The position numbers and the translations under genes are program-made. From NCBI RefSeq assembly GCF_026213295.1, contig NC_079412.1, positions 7,915,969 to 7,979,968 on the forward strand: a stretch of 64,000 bases of DNA, in the 5' to 3' direction. The notes below the pieces were generated by a model. That model was not told the DNA's origin, did no database searches, and worked only from the letters and a program-made list of their open reading frames with translations. This DNA is from Gadus chalcogrammus (lineage: Eukaryota > Chordata > Actinopteri > Gadiformes > Gadidae). The first letter of the stretch is position 1. Every line of letters starts with the position of its first letter. Positions 34,013-44,129 of this stretch are shown here, piece after piece.

Positions 34013-36222
34013 ATAACAAATAATACCCAATTGTATTTATACTGGTACCACCATATGTTGAATAAAGTAATGGTGCTGCAATAATGTTTTGGTTGGGGGG
34101 GGGGCGGGGGGGATTCGGAAAGATGAGTTTTAGTATAGTGACAACTTTTATTCAATGATTTGTATGAATATTCTTCAAAATTGCTGAAGAATGTCCAATA
34201 TTTTTCAAAAGCCAGATCATCAGAGCTGCCTCATGGGATATGGAACGCGCGGACAGAAGGCTGGGCTCAGTTTCCATGAGAAACCGGCACGTTGGTTGCT
34301 TTTAAATAACAACAGAGGAACACATGTTGGACATCATTTCGTACATAGGCTATTTCCAATCTTAAAAAGTGGACAATATCTTCAAATGACAATCATTTAA
34401 CTCTAATCCGAGCCGCGCTGACTCTGTCCGTGGTGCTTAAAGTGTGGTATGGCTAATGGTCTCGTCAACCATCTCTGTATCAATTTGAATGCTTTATCAT
34501 TTGCCGGTTTTTCCATTTTTCCAGTCTTGTGTTTCTGACTAAACTGATTTTCAGGGCGATATGTAGGCTACAAAGTTTGAAACATTCATTTCACAGTCTA
34601 ACAGTGTGAAAAATAAGACGGCAGGGTACACCGTGACCAGTCTCCATGCGCCCCACGTGTTCCTTCAAACCGGCCCTTTAACACGTGGGACGTGGGGACT
34701 GTCCACAACGTACCCCGCACAATATACCAAAGATTAACGAATTGTATTTATACTGGTACCACCCGAATGTTGAATAAAGTAATGGTGCCGCAATTATTTT
34801 TTTGGAGGTGGGGGGCGGGGCGGACTCGGAAAGATGAGACGCCTTTTAGTATAGTGACAACTTTTATCAAATGATTTGTATTACTATTCTTTCAAAATTG
34901 CAGAAGAATGTCCAATATTTTTCAAAAGCCAGATCATCAGAGCTGCCTCATGGGATATGGAACGCGCGGACAGAAGGCTGGGCTCAGTTTCTATGAGAAT
35001 AGAACAGAATATAATAGAAAGTTTCTATTCTGCACAGTAAAGACCACAAACAGACAACAAACATCAGTGCAGATCTGAGTTCAGTATGGTGACGGCTTTG
35101 GGAAAGAAGCTGTTCCTGAGTATTTGTTCTGACATATGGACCTGAAGCGCCTGCCAGAGGGCAACAGGTTGAAGAGATGGTAGCCGGGGTGGGTGGTGTC
35201 CTTCAGGATGCCTCTGGCAGGATGCCACTTTGCTTGCTTTTAAATAACAACAGAGGAACACATGTTGGAAATCATTTCGTACATGTAGGCTATTTCCAAT
35301 CTTAAAAAGTGGACAATATCTTCAAATGACAATCATTTAACTCTAATCCGAGCCGCGCTGACTCTGTCCGTGGTGCTTAAAGTGTGGTAGGCTAATGGTC
35401 TCGTCAACCATCTCTGTCCATCATCTCAGTATCAATTTGAATGCTTTATCATTTGCCGGTTTTTCCGCTTTTCCAGTCTTGTGTTTCTGACTAAATGGAT
35501 TTTCAGGGCGATATAGGCTACAAAGTTTAAAACATTAATTTCACAGTCTAAAAAATAAGATGGCAAGGTACACCGTGACCAGGCTCCATGCGCCCCACGT
35601 GTTCCTTCAATCCGGCCCTTTAACACGTGGGACGTGGAGACTGTCCACAACGTACCCCGCACAATATAGCAAATAATACCGAATTGTATTTATACTGGTA
35701 CCACCCTATGTTGAATAAAGTAATGGTGCCGCAATAATGTTTTGGTTGGTGGGGGGCGAGGGGGATTCGGAAAGATGAGTTTTAGTATAGTGACAACTTT
35801 TATTCAATGATTTGTATGAATATTCTTTCAAAATTGCTGAAGAATGTCCAATATTTTGGACAGAAGCGGACAGAAGGCTGGGCTCAGTTTCCATGAGAAA
35901 CCGGCACGTTAGTTGCTTTTAAATAACAACAGAGGAACACATGTTGGACATCATTTCGTGCATGTAGGATATTTCCAATCTTGAAAAGTGGACAATATCT
36001 TCAAATGACAATCATTTAACACTAATCCGAGCCGCGCTGACTCTGTCCGTGATGCTTAAAGTGTAGTAGGCTAATGGTCTCTTCAATCATCTCTCTGTCC
36101 ATCACCTCAGTATCAATTTGAATACTTTATCATTTGCCGGTTTTTCCCTTTTTTCAGTCTTGTGTTTCTGACTAAATAGATTTTCAGGGCGATATGTAGG
36201 CTACAAAGTTTAAAACATTAAT
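34013..36222 (+). repeat. three tandem copies of a 0.71-kb unit
   Basis: The anchor phrase TTGTATTTATACTGGTACCA occurs at 34031, 34743 and 35684. Units share GTTGAATAAAGTAATGG, AGTATAGTGACAACTTTTAT, GGAACGCGCGGACAGAAGG, CTAATCCGAGCCGCGCTGAC and a CCCCACGTGTTCC...AACACGTGGGACGTGGGG palindrome. The second copy is longer because it holds an L2-like fragment (34997-35232); the third is truncated near 36222. AATAAA and the palindrome are LTR-like features, but no retroelement body is present. Confidence 0.8.
34997..35232 (-). mobile_element. L2-like LINE 3' fragment inside the tandem unit
   Basis: The minus strand reads ILKDTTHPGYHLFNLLPSGR and RRFRSICQNKYSGTASFPK, the usual end of L2-type ORF2, followed by an A/T-rich tail with ATTCT-type repeats. 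The insertion appears to have replaced about 14 bp of the unit. Confidence 0.68.
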
Positions 36223-36840
36223 TTCAATGAGTGGAGCTGAATGGGGAGGTGAAACTTTTTTAATAAAATTGACAGACAATTTAGGCAATTTAAAGTAATC
36301 CAAACTAATAGGACGGTTTGACAATGAAAATAATCGATCCAACATGAAAATAATGTGTTTACAGTTGGCTACCCCGACCAACCAAGAATTATGACCCGTA
36401 ATCAATCCAACAACGTGGTTACAGAAAAAAGTGTACAAATGTGCGGGTTTAAGTCTGTGAACCTTGACCGTTGTAACGAAGAGACTGAAGATCTACAGTA
36501 CATGGACACCTTCTCCCTGCATCCTCAAGACAGCAGTGGCGCAAGTTCAAAGAAAACACCTGCCCAATCACATCATGGCATGGTCAGTGGAGGGTAGCTG
36601 GCCCTTCTTTTGCCAGAAGAAAAAAGACTTATATCAGAGTGTAACAGCCGTACATACCTGATACACTGTTTACCGTAGCAATGCTCGTATGGTTCTTCTA
36701 TTTTAAAAGGACACCAGGGTTTAACCTCATTCTATTTGAGGTAGTGCTTCTTATTTACTATTTAGGTGTATATATCAAGGATTTACATTGTCTTTGCAAA
36801 ACAGCCCTAAAAGGAGAATTATAACTACATAAATAGTTAC

Positions 36841-37213
36841 CAGTATTCTCAAGGAGAGCAGTTGCGATTGCCCTTCGCATTTCCTCTACACCTTTTCTTG
36901 ATGTATCAAATTTGCATGTTTCATCTTTAAGGATACATTCAGCAAACTGGAAAAAAGCACAAGTTAAGACGAATGAATATTTTGATCTAAATGTGACAAA
37001 TTACTGTCATGTTACCATTAAGAATGACACTTGCTTTGGACATTGTCACTGACAGACAATGTGTTAATGTTATTTAAATCATAGTTGTCCCATCCCCTAA
37101 CACTTACTTTCAATACAAAGGGCCCACAAGAAGTACTGTCAGTCTGACGAGGGTGTGGGACTGTGTCGCATCCCCATCTGGACACATTGATCCACCTAAG
37201 TCTAATGAAAGCT
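36841..37213 (-). pseudogene. Ulp1-like protease 3' exons, integrase gene copy 2
   Basis: Exon 37213-37108 reads RLRWINVSRWGCDTVPHP and RQTDSTSCGPFVLK, with the Gln and catalytic Cys of a C48-type protease; acceptor TTTCAG, donor AAA/GTAAGT. Exon 36946-36841 reads FAECILKDETCKFDTSRKG and a closing helix (RRAIATALLEN), donor CTG/GTAACT. A more degenerate stretch at about 36660-36480 might be a C-terminal zinc finger as in copy 1, but stops prevent a firm call. These exons belong with 44130-46605; the hAT element at 37267 lies in the intron between them. Confidence 0.72.
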
Positions 37214-37840
37214 CTGAAATATATGAAAAGTAACTCTAGTGGATTGCTATACACTGTATGAATGTCCAGTAGCGGTTCCTGGCCGAGCTCACCAGGGAGG
37301 CAAACATGAACACGCATTCATGAACGCGCGCAGTGCACCCGCACATGCATGTCTTTTCTAAAGCGTAGGCCTACACAACTTTAAAAAAAACATACTCGCG
37401 TGACGCGTCGTTTGGAGGCGCCGTTAGAGAGGATAATAACTAAAATAAACTAGACACTTAACAGTATCAGCAGAGTGCAATGCTTCTAAACGTTTAATCA
37501 AACGTGCAGAGTGCAGACAAAGTTCAACTTCATAAAGTTAAGTTAATTCATGGTGCGTGCTGCTTAAATGTAATGCATGGCAGCGTACAGGGTCAACGAC
37601 ACGTATCTTCCAATCATATAAATATAATATTGTGGAAATTGCATTAAATGGATAGAGATAATTCCGCACGTTGGGCACACAAATGCGTGACTCGTTTATT
37701 TAGTTAGAAAATCAAAACATTAAACTAACATTTAATTAGACAGCGATCCCTGAACAACCAAGACAGAGTAAACTAAATGCATACAATAGTGTAGATTATA
37801 TTAAGTTCTCCTCCGGATTGTACTTTCTTAATGTTCCCAT

Positions 37841-38221
37841 TGTTACGTATTTTAAGCAAATAGGCTGCCCCCACATAGCCACTAGGAAGCAAGATCGAAC
37901 ACACAAGCTGCTTTACCCTCACATAGCCACTAGGAAGCAGGATCAAACACATAAGCTGCAATAACCACTCCAGCCACAGATGGCAGCACCTTTAGACAGG
38001 TGAGGAGGGCGGCGCCATTACGTCACACCGGCCACGCCCACTTGACCATATCACAGCGCGGAGTTCAGATTGAGACCAGAGAGTTGATAGGCAGACCCGC
38101 GGAGAGACTCGGGCCTAAGCCCGGGTCTCGAAGTAGTTCCCGGTATTTCTCTCACACGCGTTAGATACAATTCCCTCCCTTTTGCTTCATAGTTACCATA
38201 CCGAAATAGGCTTACTTTAAA
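37841..38221 (+). repeat. LTR family A, 3'-truncated
   Basis: Begins TGTTACGTATTTTAAGCAAA and follows the 20506 copy through the ACATAGCCACTAGGAAGCA repeats and the ACGCGTTAGATACAATTCCC block to ATACCGAAATAGGCTTACTT. It is cut at the border of the 38222 TIR element, just before the polyadenylation signal. Confidence 0.8.
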
Positions 38222-40076
38222 GGTTGGGTACGCGATTTGCGAAACGCCAGCAGATTTTGAAAATACACAACTCAAATGGTCCTACCCCCTCTCCTTCAAC
38301 GCTGACTCTGACTCCACCCATTCCAAGTACCTGGACGCGCAATCATGCACGAGCGCGAACAGAGATGCACGAGAGCGAGCCAGGCTAGCGTAGGTTTTCG
38401 TTTAACAACATGGCACTACATTCAGCTGTAAATTGCACCCAGTACCGCGGGAAGTAGGGGTTTTGGGGGTGCTGCAACACCCCCTGTCCGAGGCCCTGTC
38501 TTATCACAGAAAACGATCATTTCTAAAAACTCCGGCCAAAGTGGAGATTTCTGAAAACGCCGGTTATGTGTTGTCGTATCAACGGGGAGAAACGGGATTT
38601 TAGGTTCTGAAGCGTCACATTATGCACCAGGAAATGCTTAACGTCATGTGAGCGTCCGCTGTACCGTATTGGTCCGAATATAAACACAAACCCCATTGTA
38701 ATACGACCTATATTTGGAAAAAAGATTTGAAGACCAGATCTTGATTTCATGAATAAATAAATTGTATTAATTGAAATAATATACGAAAATAAAAAGGCAT
38801 AGAATAAAACACTGCATTGCCACTAAACAGTAGTGCAAATAGGCCGTACTGATGTGTACACCAAAGACTTCCTGACACTCCTCTGCCCCGCTGTGTTCGC
38901 TCTGGCTGTGGTCGCTCCGAACTGTTTCGGCCCGTGGCAAAGCGAGTCATCCTCGCTGCTGTCCAAGGCATGTTGAGACGCAGCATTTATTTAATGCTCA
39001 TATGTCCTAGTGCTGAAAAAAGGTTATATGAAAAAGTGTGAGGGTAGCGGTGGTGCGCTAAACTTGTTCTGTGAGCAGCTGGATGTGAACCATGGTGTGA
39101 AGGAAGTGAACACAACGATCGATTTTCAACTGTGCGCGCATGCACTGGTGTAATTGAGCTGCGCTGCTATATATCTTTTTTTATCAATGTGACGAGTTGC
39201 GAGTCTAGTGCAGGCCGGGTTTTTTTTCCCAGCACCCCCTGCTGAGAATACGTTCTCGCGGCTATGGTTGCACCAGATGTTATAAACATTAAACGGTCAC
39301 ATAAATCATTACTATTTTTAGAAAATGTATGTTTGTTTCATATAATTGTATTGGAAGTCCTGGTTTTCACTAGGGTTGCCGCGGTATGGACATTTTCACA
39401 CCGAGTAATACACTCGTCTCAACACCGGTATTACCGAGTATAAACGGTATAAACTTTGAAACTAGGTCAACCGCCGCACAAGCATCGGTTTTTAGACCCT
39501 TCTCGTCCTTCAGTTGCCGCAAACGTTCAAAAGCAGCGCCTAGGATTATTCTTGATTTCAGTTTTTCTCTTTCAGCGTTTTTATTATCAATTACTCTCTG
39601 AAAAAGAGTTTTCCTTCTCTTTGCTGGTGGTGGTGGTGGTGGTGGTGGTGGTGGGAATGGTGGTGGGAATGGTGGTGGGAATGGTGGCGTCTTGTCTGCC
39701 ATGGAAATTGTCTTCTACTGCTAGGTCCAAATGTGGATTAACTAGTTCCAGTAGATACCGCAGGATAACAACAAACAGGAGCTTGCTCTGGGTCACGAGC
39801 TCTGGGTCACGAGTACTGCACGAAGGGGTCGGGCGCGGGGGAGGGGGGAGGGGGAGTGCAGTACGACCGTTTGATTGACGTACTTACTGTCCAATGAAAC
39901 TCGGTGGCAATGGAAATGATTGGCTGGAGTTTTTCGAGCCCTGCCCGTTCCACAGATGATTGACAAGTTTAATTTTCATGTCAGTACTTCTAACTCAGTG
40001 GCTGTAAGCGGGTTATGATAAGGATTTCAAGTAATTTTGCAAAAATGGCCAAAAAAGCGAATCACCTACGCAACCT
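38222..40076. mobile_element. TIR element with AGGTTGSGTA ends and TTAA flanks
   Basis: TTTAA + AGGTTGGGTACGCGATTTGC at the left; the reverse complement of the right end is TTAAAGGTTGCGTAGGTGATTCGC. TTAA on both sides suggests a piggyBac-style target site. Left flank is LTR and right flank is LINE, so the flanks do not join into one sequence and a rearrangement is likely. Other element ends occur inside, including a GGGGGTGCTGCA.../...CAGCACCCCC pair near 38465 and 39221. Confidence 0.55.
39370..39702 (-). CDS. short Pro-rich/basic ORF, N-terminal exon of an unknown transposon-associated protein
   Basis: Starts MADKTPPFPPPFPPP, a CCA/CCC-coded poly-Pro run from a GGT/GGN microsatellite. The next part is charged (KRRKTLFQRVIDNKNAEREK) and ends in FERLRQLKDEKGLKTDACAA. 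The last phrase resembles a recurrent opening of multicopy fish proteins of unknown function, in which a block like RWRxLKxxKGLKTD precedes a splice site. A donor-like position follows AAVDL. The TAGGGTTGCCGCGGTA segment at 39371 looks like a hAT end cutting the gene. Confidence 0.35.
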   Translation of the reverse strand: MADKTPPFPPPFPPPFPPPPPPPPPPAKRRKTLFQRVIDNKNAEREKLKSRIILGAAFERLRQLKDEKGLKTDACAAVDLVSKFIPFILGNTGVETSVLLGVKMSIPRQP

Positions 40077-40080
40077 TTAA

Positions 40081-41040
40081 GTCTAGTTGTTCTGGCTTTC
40101 ATGCTCCTGTAGCGTCTGCCAGATGGTAGCAGGGTGAACAGTGTGTGCTGGGGGTGTGTAGTGTGTTACGCACCTGGCCTAGGGGCGCCAGGCTACACAA
40201 CAAAAACACGGGAGACAACAGTTTCCCAATCAAAATAAGTATTTTAATCAAACCAAACCAATCCAAGTGCTCACATTATAATAAAAGTATGGGATGTGGA
40301 AGTCAGTATGTCCGTAGTGTGGAGTGTATATGCATGAGTGGATTATAGGTGTGTGTGTTGTTTCAACATAAGTGTTGAAAGGTGTGCATGGCTATGGAGC
40401 TGAAAAGAACAGCGAGGGAAGGACTGGGGAAGCAGACTCTTATAGGGCGTTGGCACCCGGGCCCAGGTGCACGCCAATCCCTCCTAATGACCAATTAAGT
40501 AGGTCTCTGCTCCCCAGTCCTAGAAACAAATGGAAGGCACAACATACAGGGAACCGTCACAAGTGTCCTTGGTGATGTTGTGTGCCCTCTTTGTAACCCA
40601 GGTGTTTTAAATGTCTTGAAGTGATGGGAAGGCTGCTCCACAGATGTATTGTGCAGTTTTAATCACACGTTGGACAGCCTTCCTTTCCTGTACAGTGCAG
40701 TTTCCAAACCACACTGTGATGGAGTTGCTCAGGAGGCTCTCCACTGTACACCTGTAGAAGTTGCTGAGGAGTTTGGATGACAGTCCAAATTGCCTCAGCT
40801 TTCTTAAGAAATACAGCCGCTGCTGAGACTTCTTGGCAATGTGCTGGGTGTTGTGAGACCAGGAGAGGTCCTCGCTGATGTAGGTGCCGAGGAATTTAAA
40901 GGTTTTCACCCTCTACCTGAGTCTCGCCGATGTGTAATGGACTGTGCTGGTCACTCCTCTTCCTTGGGTCAATAATCAACTCCTTAGTCTTCTCTTTGTT
41001 TAAGGAGAGATTATTTGTGTGGCACTCTGACATCCTCATA
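40081..41040 (-). mobile_element. L2-like LINE, 5'-truncated, split by a solo LTR
   Basis: The minus strand begins near 41040 (MSECHTNNLSLNKEKTKELI) and, after a frameshift near 40908, reads FKFLGTYISEDLSWSHN, KKSQQRLYFLRKLRQFGL, VESLLSNSITVWFGN and RVIKTAQYICGAAFPSLQDI. It continues across the LTR to HTLFTLLPSGRRYRS near 40100. This is the C-terminal half of ORF2 after the RT core. Endonuclease and catalytic blocks are absent. Confidence 0.8.
40164..40561. repeat. solo LTR (fourth family, 398 bp) with 4-bp target duplication
   Basis: TGTTACGCACCTGGCCTAGG at one end and GAACCGTCACA at the other; tips TGTTACG/CGTCACA are near-inverted. AGTG lies at 40160-40163 and 40562-40565. The LINE reading frame joins across it (KDT to THP) when it is removed with one AGTG. 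Confidence 0.82.
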
Positions 41041-41518
41041 TCCTAAGAATCGATTCTTCTATTCATGAAGAATCGTTCGCACACATTCCCTTTCTCATTC
41101 ACATATCTAACCGTACGTCCACACCAGGGGCGGTCGCTCATGACATTGACGTACAATTCAATTATGCAGACGCATTTAAAGGAGCTGTATGCTTTTAGTA
41201 CAGACAGCCATATCAAAGAGTGAACTCTCCCATACACTTTGGCCATATTGCCGAGACAGTTTTGCTTGTTGGATAAAGTGCTTCAACAACAAGTAGGACA
41301 GTGATTCCCCCCAATATAAAAAACCCTCCTATAATGTAGGCTAATTACAACCGAGAACAAAAAACCCTGCGTGCTGTAGTAGGCTAGTTCAAATATGTTT
41401 CACTGATCTGCATCTGCAAATCATGATCCGCACTCAGGACAAATAGACATTGGCGCACATGGCTAATTTGCATACGTGCACAGGACTGGTTGGCTCCGCA
41501 AGGCAAATAATGGAACAT

Positions 41519-41556
41519 AGCTATCTATCTAGGCCTATCTGTCTATCTATCTATCA
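41519..41556 (+). repeat. (CTAT)n microsatellite, imperfect
   Basis: CTATCTATCTAGGCCTATCTGTCTATCTATC-type tetranucleotide array, about 38 bp. Confidence 0.85.
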
Positions 41557-41763
41557 ACGCGTGTCTAGTTTTAATGTGATGTATTGTGTGTATGTCCAGA
41601 CTTGGACGCTATGTCAGACTTGTTCTGTGTGGTCTTGTAGGCTACTGTCCTGTGTGGGCCGAACCACCTAAATGGATTCCCGACGATTTGTGTCGTTTGG
41701 TATTAATAAAGACTTGACTAGGCTATATATCTATCTAGACTATTTAATTAACAATTATTCACC

Positions 41764-42947
41764 TTAGGCTCCGTGAATAGAGGGATAAAAGACAAGAGAT
41801 AAGAGCTGCAACCTGGTCCCCTCATCCCACATGTCAACCTCACGACACTTGGCCTCGTACACCATCCTGTACATTTCGAACTTTAGACCCTCTCTAGTCT
41901 TAAGAGACAGCTTTTTGAAATCCTCTTGGAGGCTTCGAAAGAATAGTGAGTCAGAGTCCTCTGGAGGACTCTGACTCACTACTCGATTGCTAACAGCCTC
42001 TATAGCTGTGATGAGCCTCTCTGCATCAAGAGCATCACGAGTCTGGTCTCTGCCTCGTCCTGTCTTTCTCCTGCTCTTTCCTGCTGCCTGCTCCTCGGCC
42101 TGTGGTGCTAGCTGGTCAGCGGCCTGTGCTCTCCATGGTGCGTCCTGGTCCTCGACCGGTGCTCTCCCTGGTGCTGCCTGATTATCTACCGGTGCCTCCT
42201 GGTCCTCGACCATTGCTCTCCCTGGTGCTGCCTGATTTGTGTCCTCCTCACTCTCACTCACTGGCCCTGCCATGTTGGTCTGGCTATGGCGGTCTTCTAT
42301 GAATGGATCTATGAAGGCCATTATGCGGGCATACTTCCATGGCTTCCCTCCACCTGCCCCTGCACCACTCCTCCTCCTTTCCTTTTTCCTATTCTTCCTG
42401 TAGGTGTCCCTGAGACCCTTCCATTTCTTGATGCACTCATTAACTATTGAACACAAAACAGAAAACACAGCTGTCATTATCATTATATATGTCACTTACA
42501 GCAATATATTGTTTCACTTCTTATGTCAAATGACTTATTGTAAGTTGCTTTGGATAAAAGCTAAATGGTCATTTGTCAGCTGTCTATCCTCAATTAAACC
42601 GCATTGAAGTGACACGTTTGTTCCGTGCATTATTAATTTGCATTATTATGCGTGCATTATTCCTTTGCACAACGTATTATTCCTTTGCACAACGTATGTA
42701 TTTTCGATATTTGAAAACGATATTGTCCCAATCTGAGCAAGGAAGATTAGTATGCTAGGATCTCGGTTAGCAGGCATGTATGGCGCCTATTTTACAATAA
42801 TCTCAAACGTTTCATTAACTCACTCACCAGACCAACCAACCACGCGTGACACCTCCGCCAAGGCCAGAGCCTTGACGTTTCGATCTCTGAACTGAAAAAG
42901 GGTCGTACAACACCGGGTGCCCAGTTACAGCCGCGATTAATACTTCA
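41764..42947 (-). pseudogene. MADF-domain protein gene (Harbinger-type second ORF)
   Basis: Two exons on the minus strand. Exon 1 (about 42947-42828) reads EVLIAAVTGHPVLYDP, then after a 1-nt frameshift FRDRNVKALALAEVSRVVGW, donor CTG/GTGAGT. No ATG is seen in that frame. Exon 2 (42443-41764) reads NECIKKWKGLRDTYRKNRKK and KPWKYARIMAFIDPF, completing the MADF fold. It then has a repeated Asp/Gln/Ala/Pro linker and a conserved C-terminal helix block (FFRSLQEDFKKLSLKTREGL). MADF proteins of this kind partner the Harbinger transposase. The frameshift and lost start indicate a pseudogene, although exon 2 alone is open for 243 residues. Confidence 0.75.
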
Positions 42948-42954
42948 GCCGACT

Positions 42955-43640
42955 TCACCCGGTGTTCCCTGGGATCCCTGGGGTCCCTTTGAAAACTGTG
43001 GCTGATTCTAGATGTTGAGCCAGCACAGGATCTACCTCACAGTAAGACTCCACCAATTCAACGTAATTGCCCTTATTAAGGCTATCAGCTGACTCATTGT
43101 GCCAACGGAAGGCCTGCTCTTGCTTCCCAAGATATACCACTGAAATAATCATTTTACGTAGTATCTCCCGATTTCTTCTCACAAGTTCATTGTGGCGCAG
43201 GGTAGCGATGCTAGCTGCCTGGCTGAGGGCTTCCTCAATCCGCACAAGTCCAAACAGTTTCAACTTTAAGTTTGAATTAATGGGCTCTTGGACTTGCCAT
43301 GTCTCTCCATGGCTCTTTGCAAGTTATTTAAGCCATCAAATCCACTGCTAATCCATGGGTTAGGTGTAGGTGATTCATCAAACAAAATGCAAGGCCAGCA
43401 GAATAATTTCAGATCAGAGCCAGCTAGCCATTCCGTCCGAGCTTAGTTCTCCTTGAAGCTTCGTGAGCCACCTGCTTTTGTTGTCTGGATCAAGTTCGGT
43501 TTCGGTGTTGGTCTTCCAATCTCTTTTATCTTCAGCTGTTGTTCAAACTGTAGCCTCGAAAATTTGTGTTCTTGTAGATTTTGAATTATATTCTCCTCCA
43601 TGTTTATATCGTTAGTCGTTATCTTTGTTAGCCGCGGCAA
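42955..43640 (-). pseudogene. ZMYM1-like hAT transposase, N-terminal half
   Basis: Starts near 43640 (MPRLTKITTNDINMEENIIQ). It passes a TAA near 43443 and reads WLAGSDLKLFCWPCILFDES, a TTF-type zinc-finger segment, and ISSGFDGLNNLQRAMERHG. Another stop and a frameshift follow near 43265, then EALSQAASIATLRHNELVRR, GKQEQAFRWHNESADSLNKG and NYVELVESYCEVDPVLAQHL, the usual region before the first catalytic Asp. It ends abruptly at 42955 against the MADF gene, and the catalytic and dimerisation parts are missing. It lies within the 37267-44086 hAT element and is probably what is left of its own transposase. Confidence 0.78.
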
Positions 43641-44129
43641 CTGACTAGAAAGAACGCTAATTTGCTCAGAACATTATTAAAAAAAATGCTGATTTGTGAT
43701 TGGTTGCAAGGAATAGATGAGACTAGCCTCCCTTCCTATGTTTAACATGGTATAGATGATTTACCTCGCAACAGTGAAACTGAATTGCGATTGGTTATTT
43801 TTTATTCTCAAAGGCGGCAAAAGTGAATTTTGGCCTCTTTGCCTCCGCTCCCTTCAGTGGCTAGCCCTGGACACAACATGCTGAGAGTAACGTCGGACAG
43901 CCTCCGCACTTGCAAAGGCACTTCGCATTTTTTTTTTACATTTTCAACATTTTCATGTAATTATTCAGTAATAAACACACATTGCACATAGATAATTTTT
44001 GAAAAATTAATATTTTTTAATAATTTGTTTTTGGAAAATCACGAGGAGGCGTTGCCTCCGTTGCCTCCTCTAAGGAACCGCCACTGTGAACGTCCCAATG
44101 GAAAACCAAGAGCAAAATCTCAAGTTTAC

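Larger units (their letters stand above)
37267..44086. mobile_element. 6.8-kb hAT element with 8-bp target duplication, itself full of insertions
   Basis: Termini are CAGTAGCGGTTCCTGGCC and the reverse complement CAGTGGCGGTTCCTTAGAGG. TGAATGTC (37259-37266) and TGAACGTC (44087-44094) form an 8-bp duplication with one mismatch. A transposase fragment of ZMYM1-like hAT type lies at 42955-43640 on the minus strand. Other contents are a MADF gene, an LTR, a TIR element and an L2 LINE. The element separates exons of the second integrase-Ulp1 gene. Confidence 0.82.
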
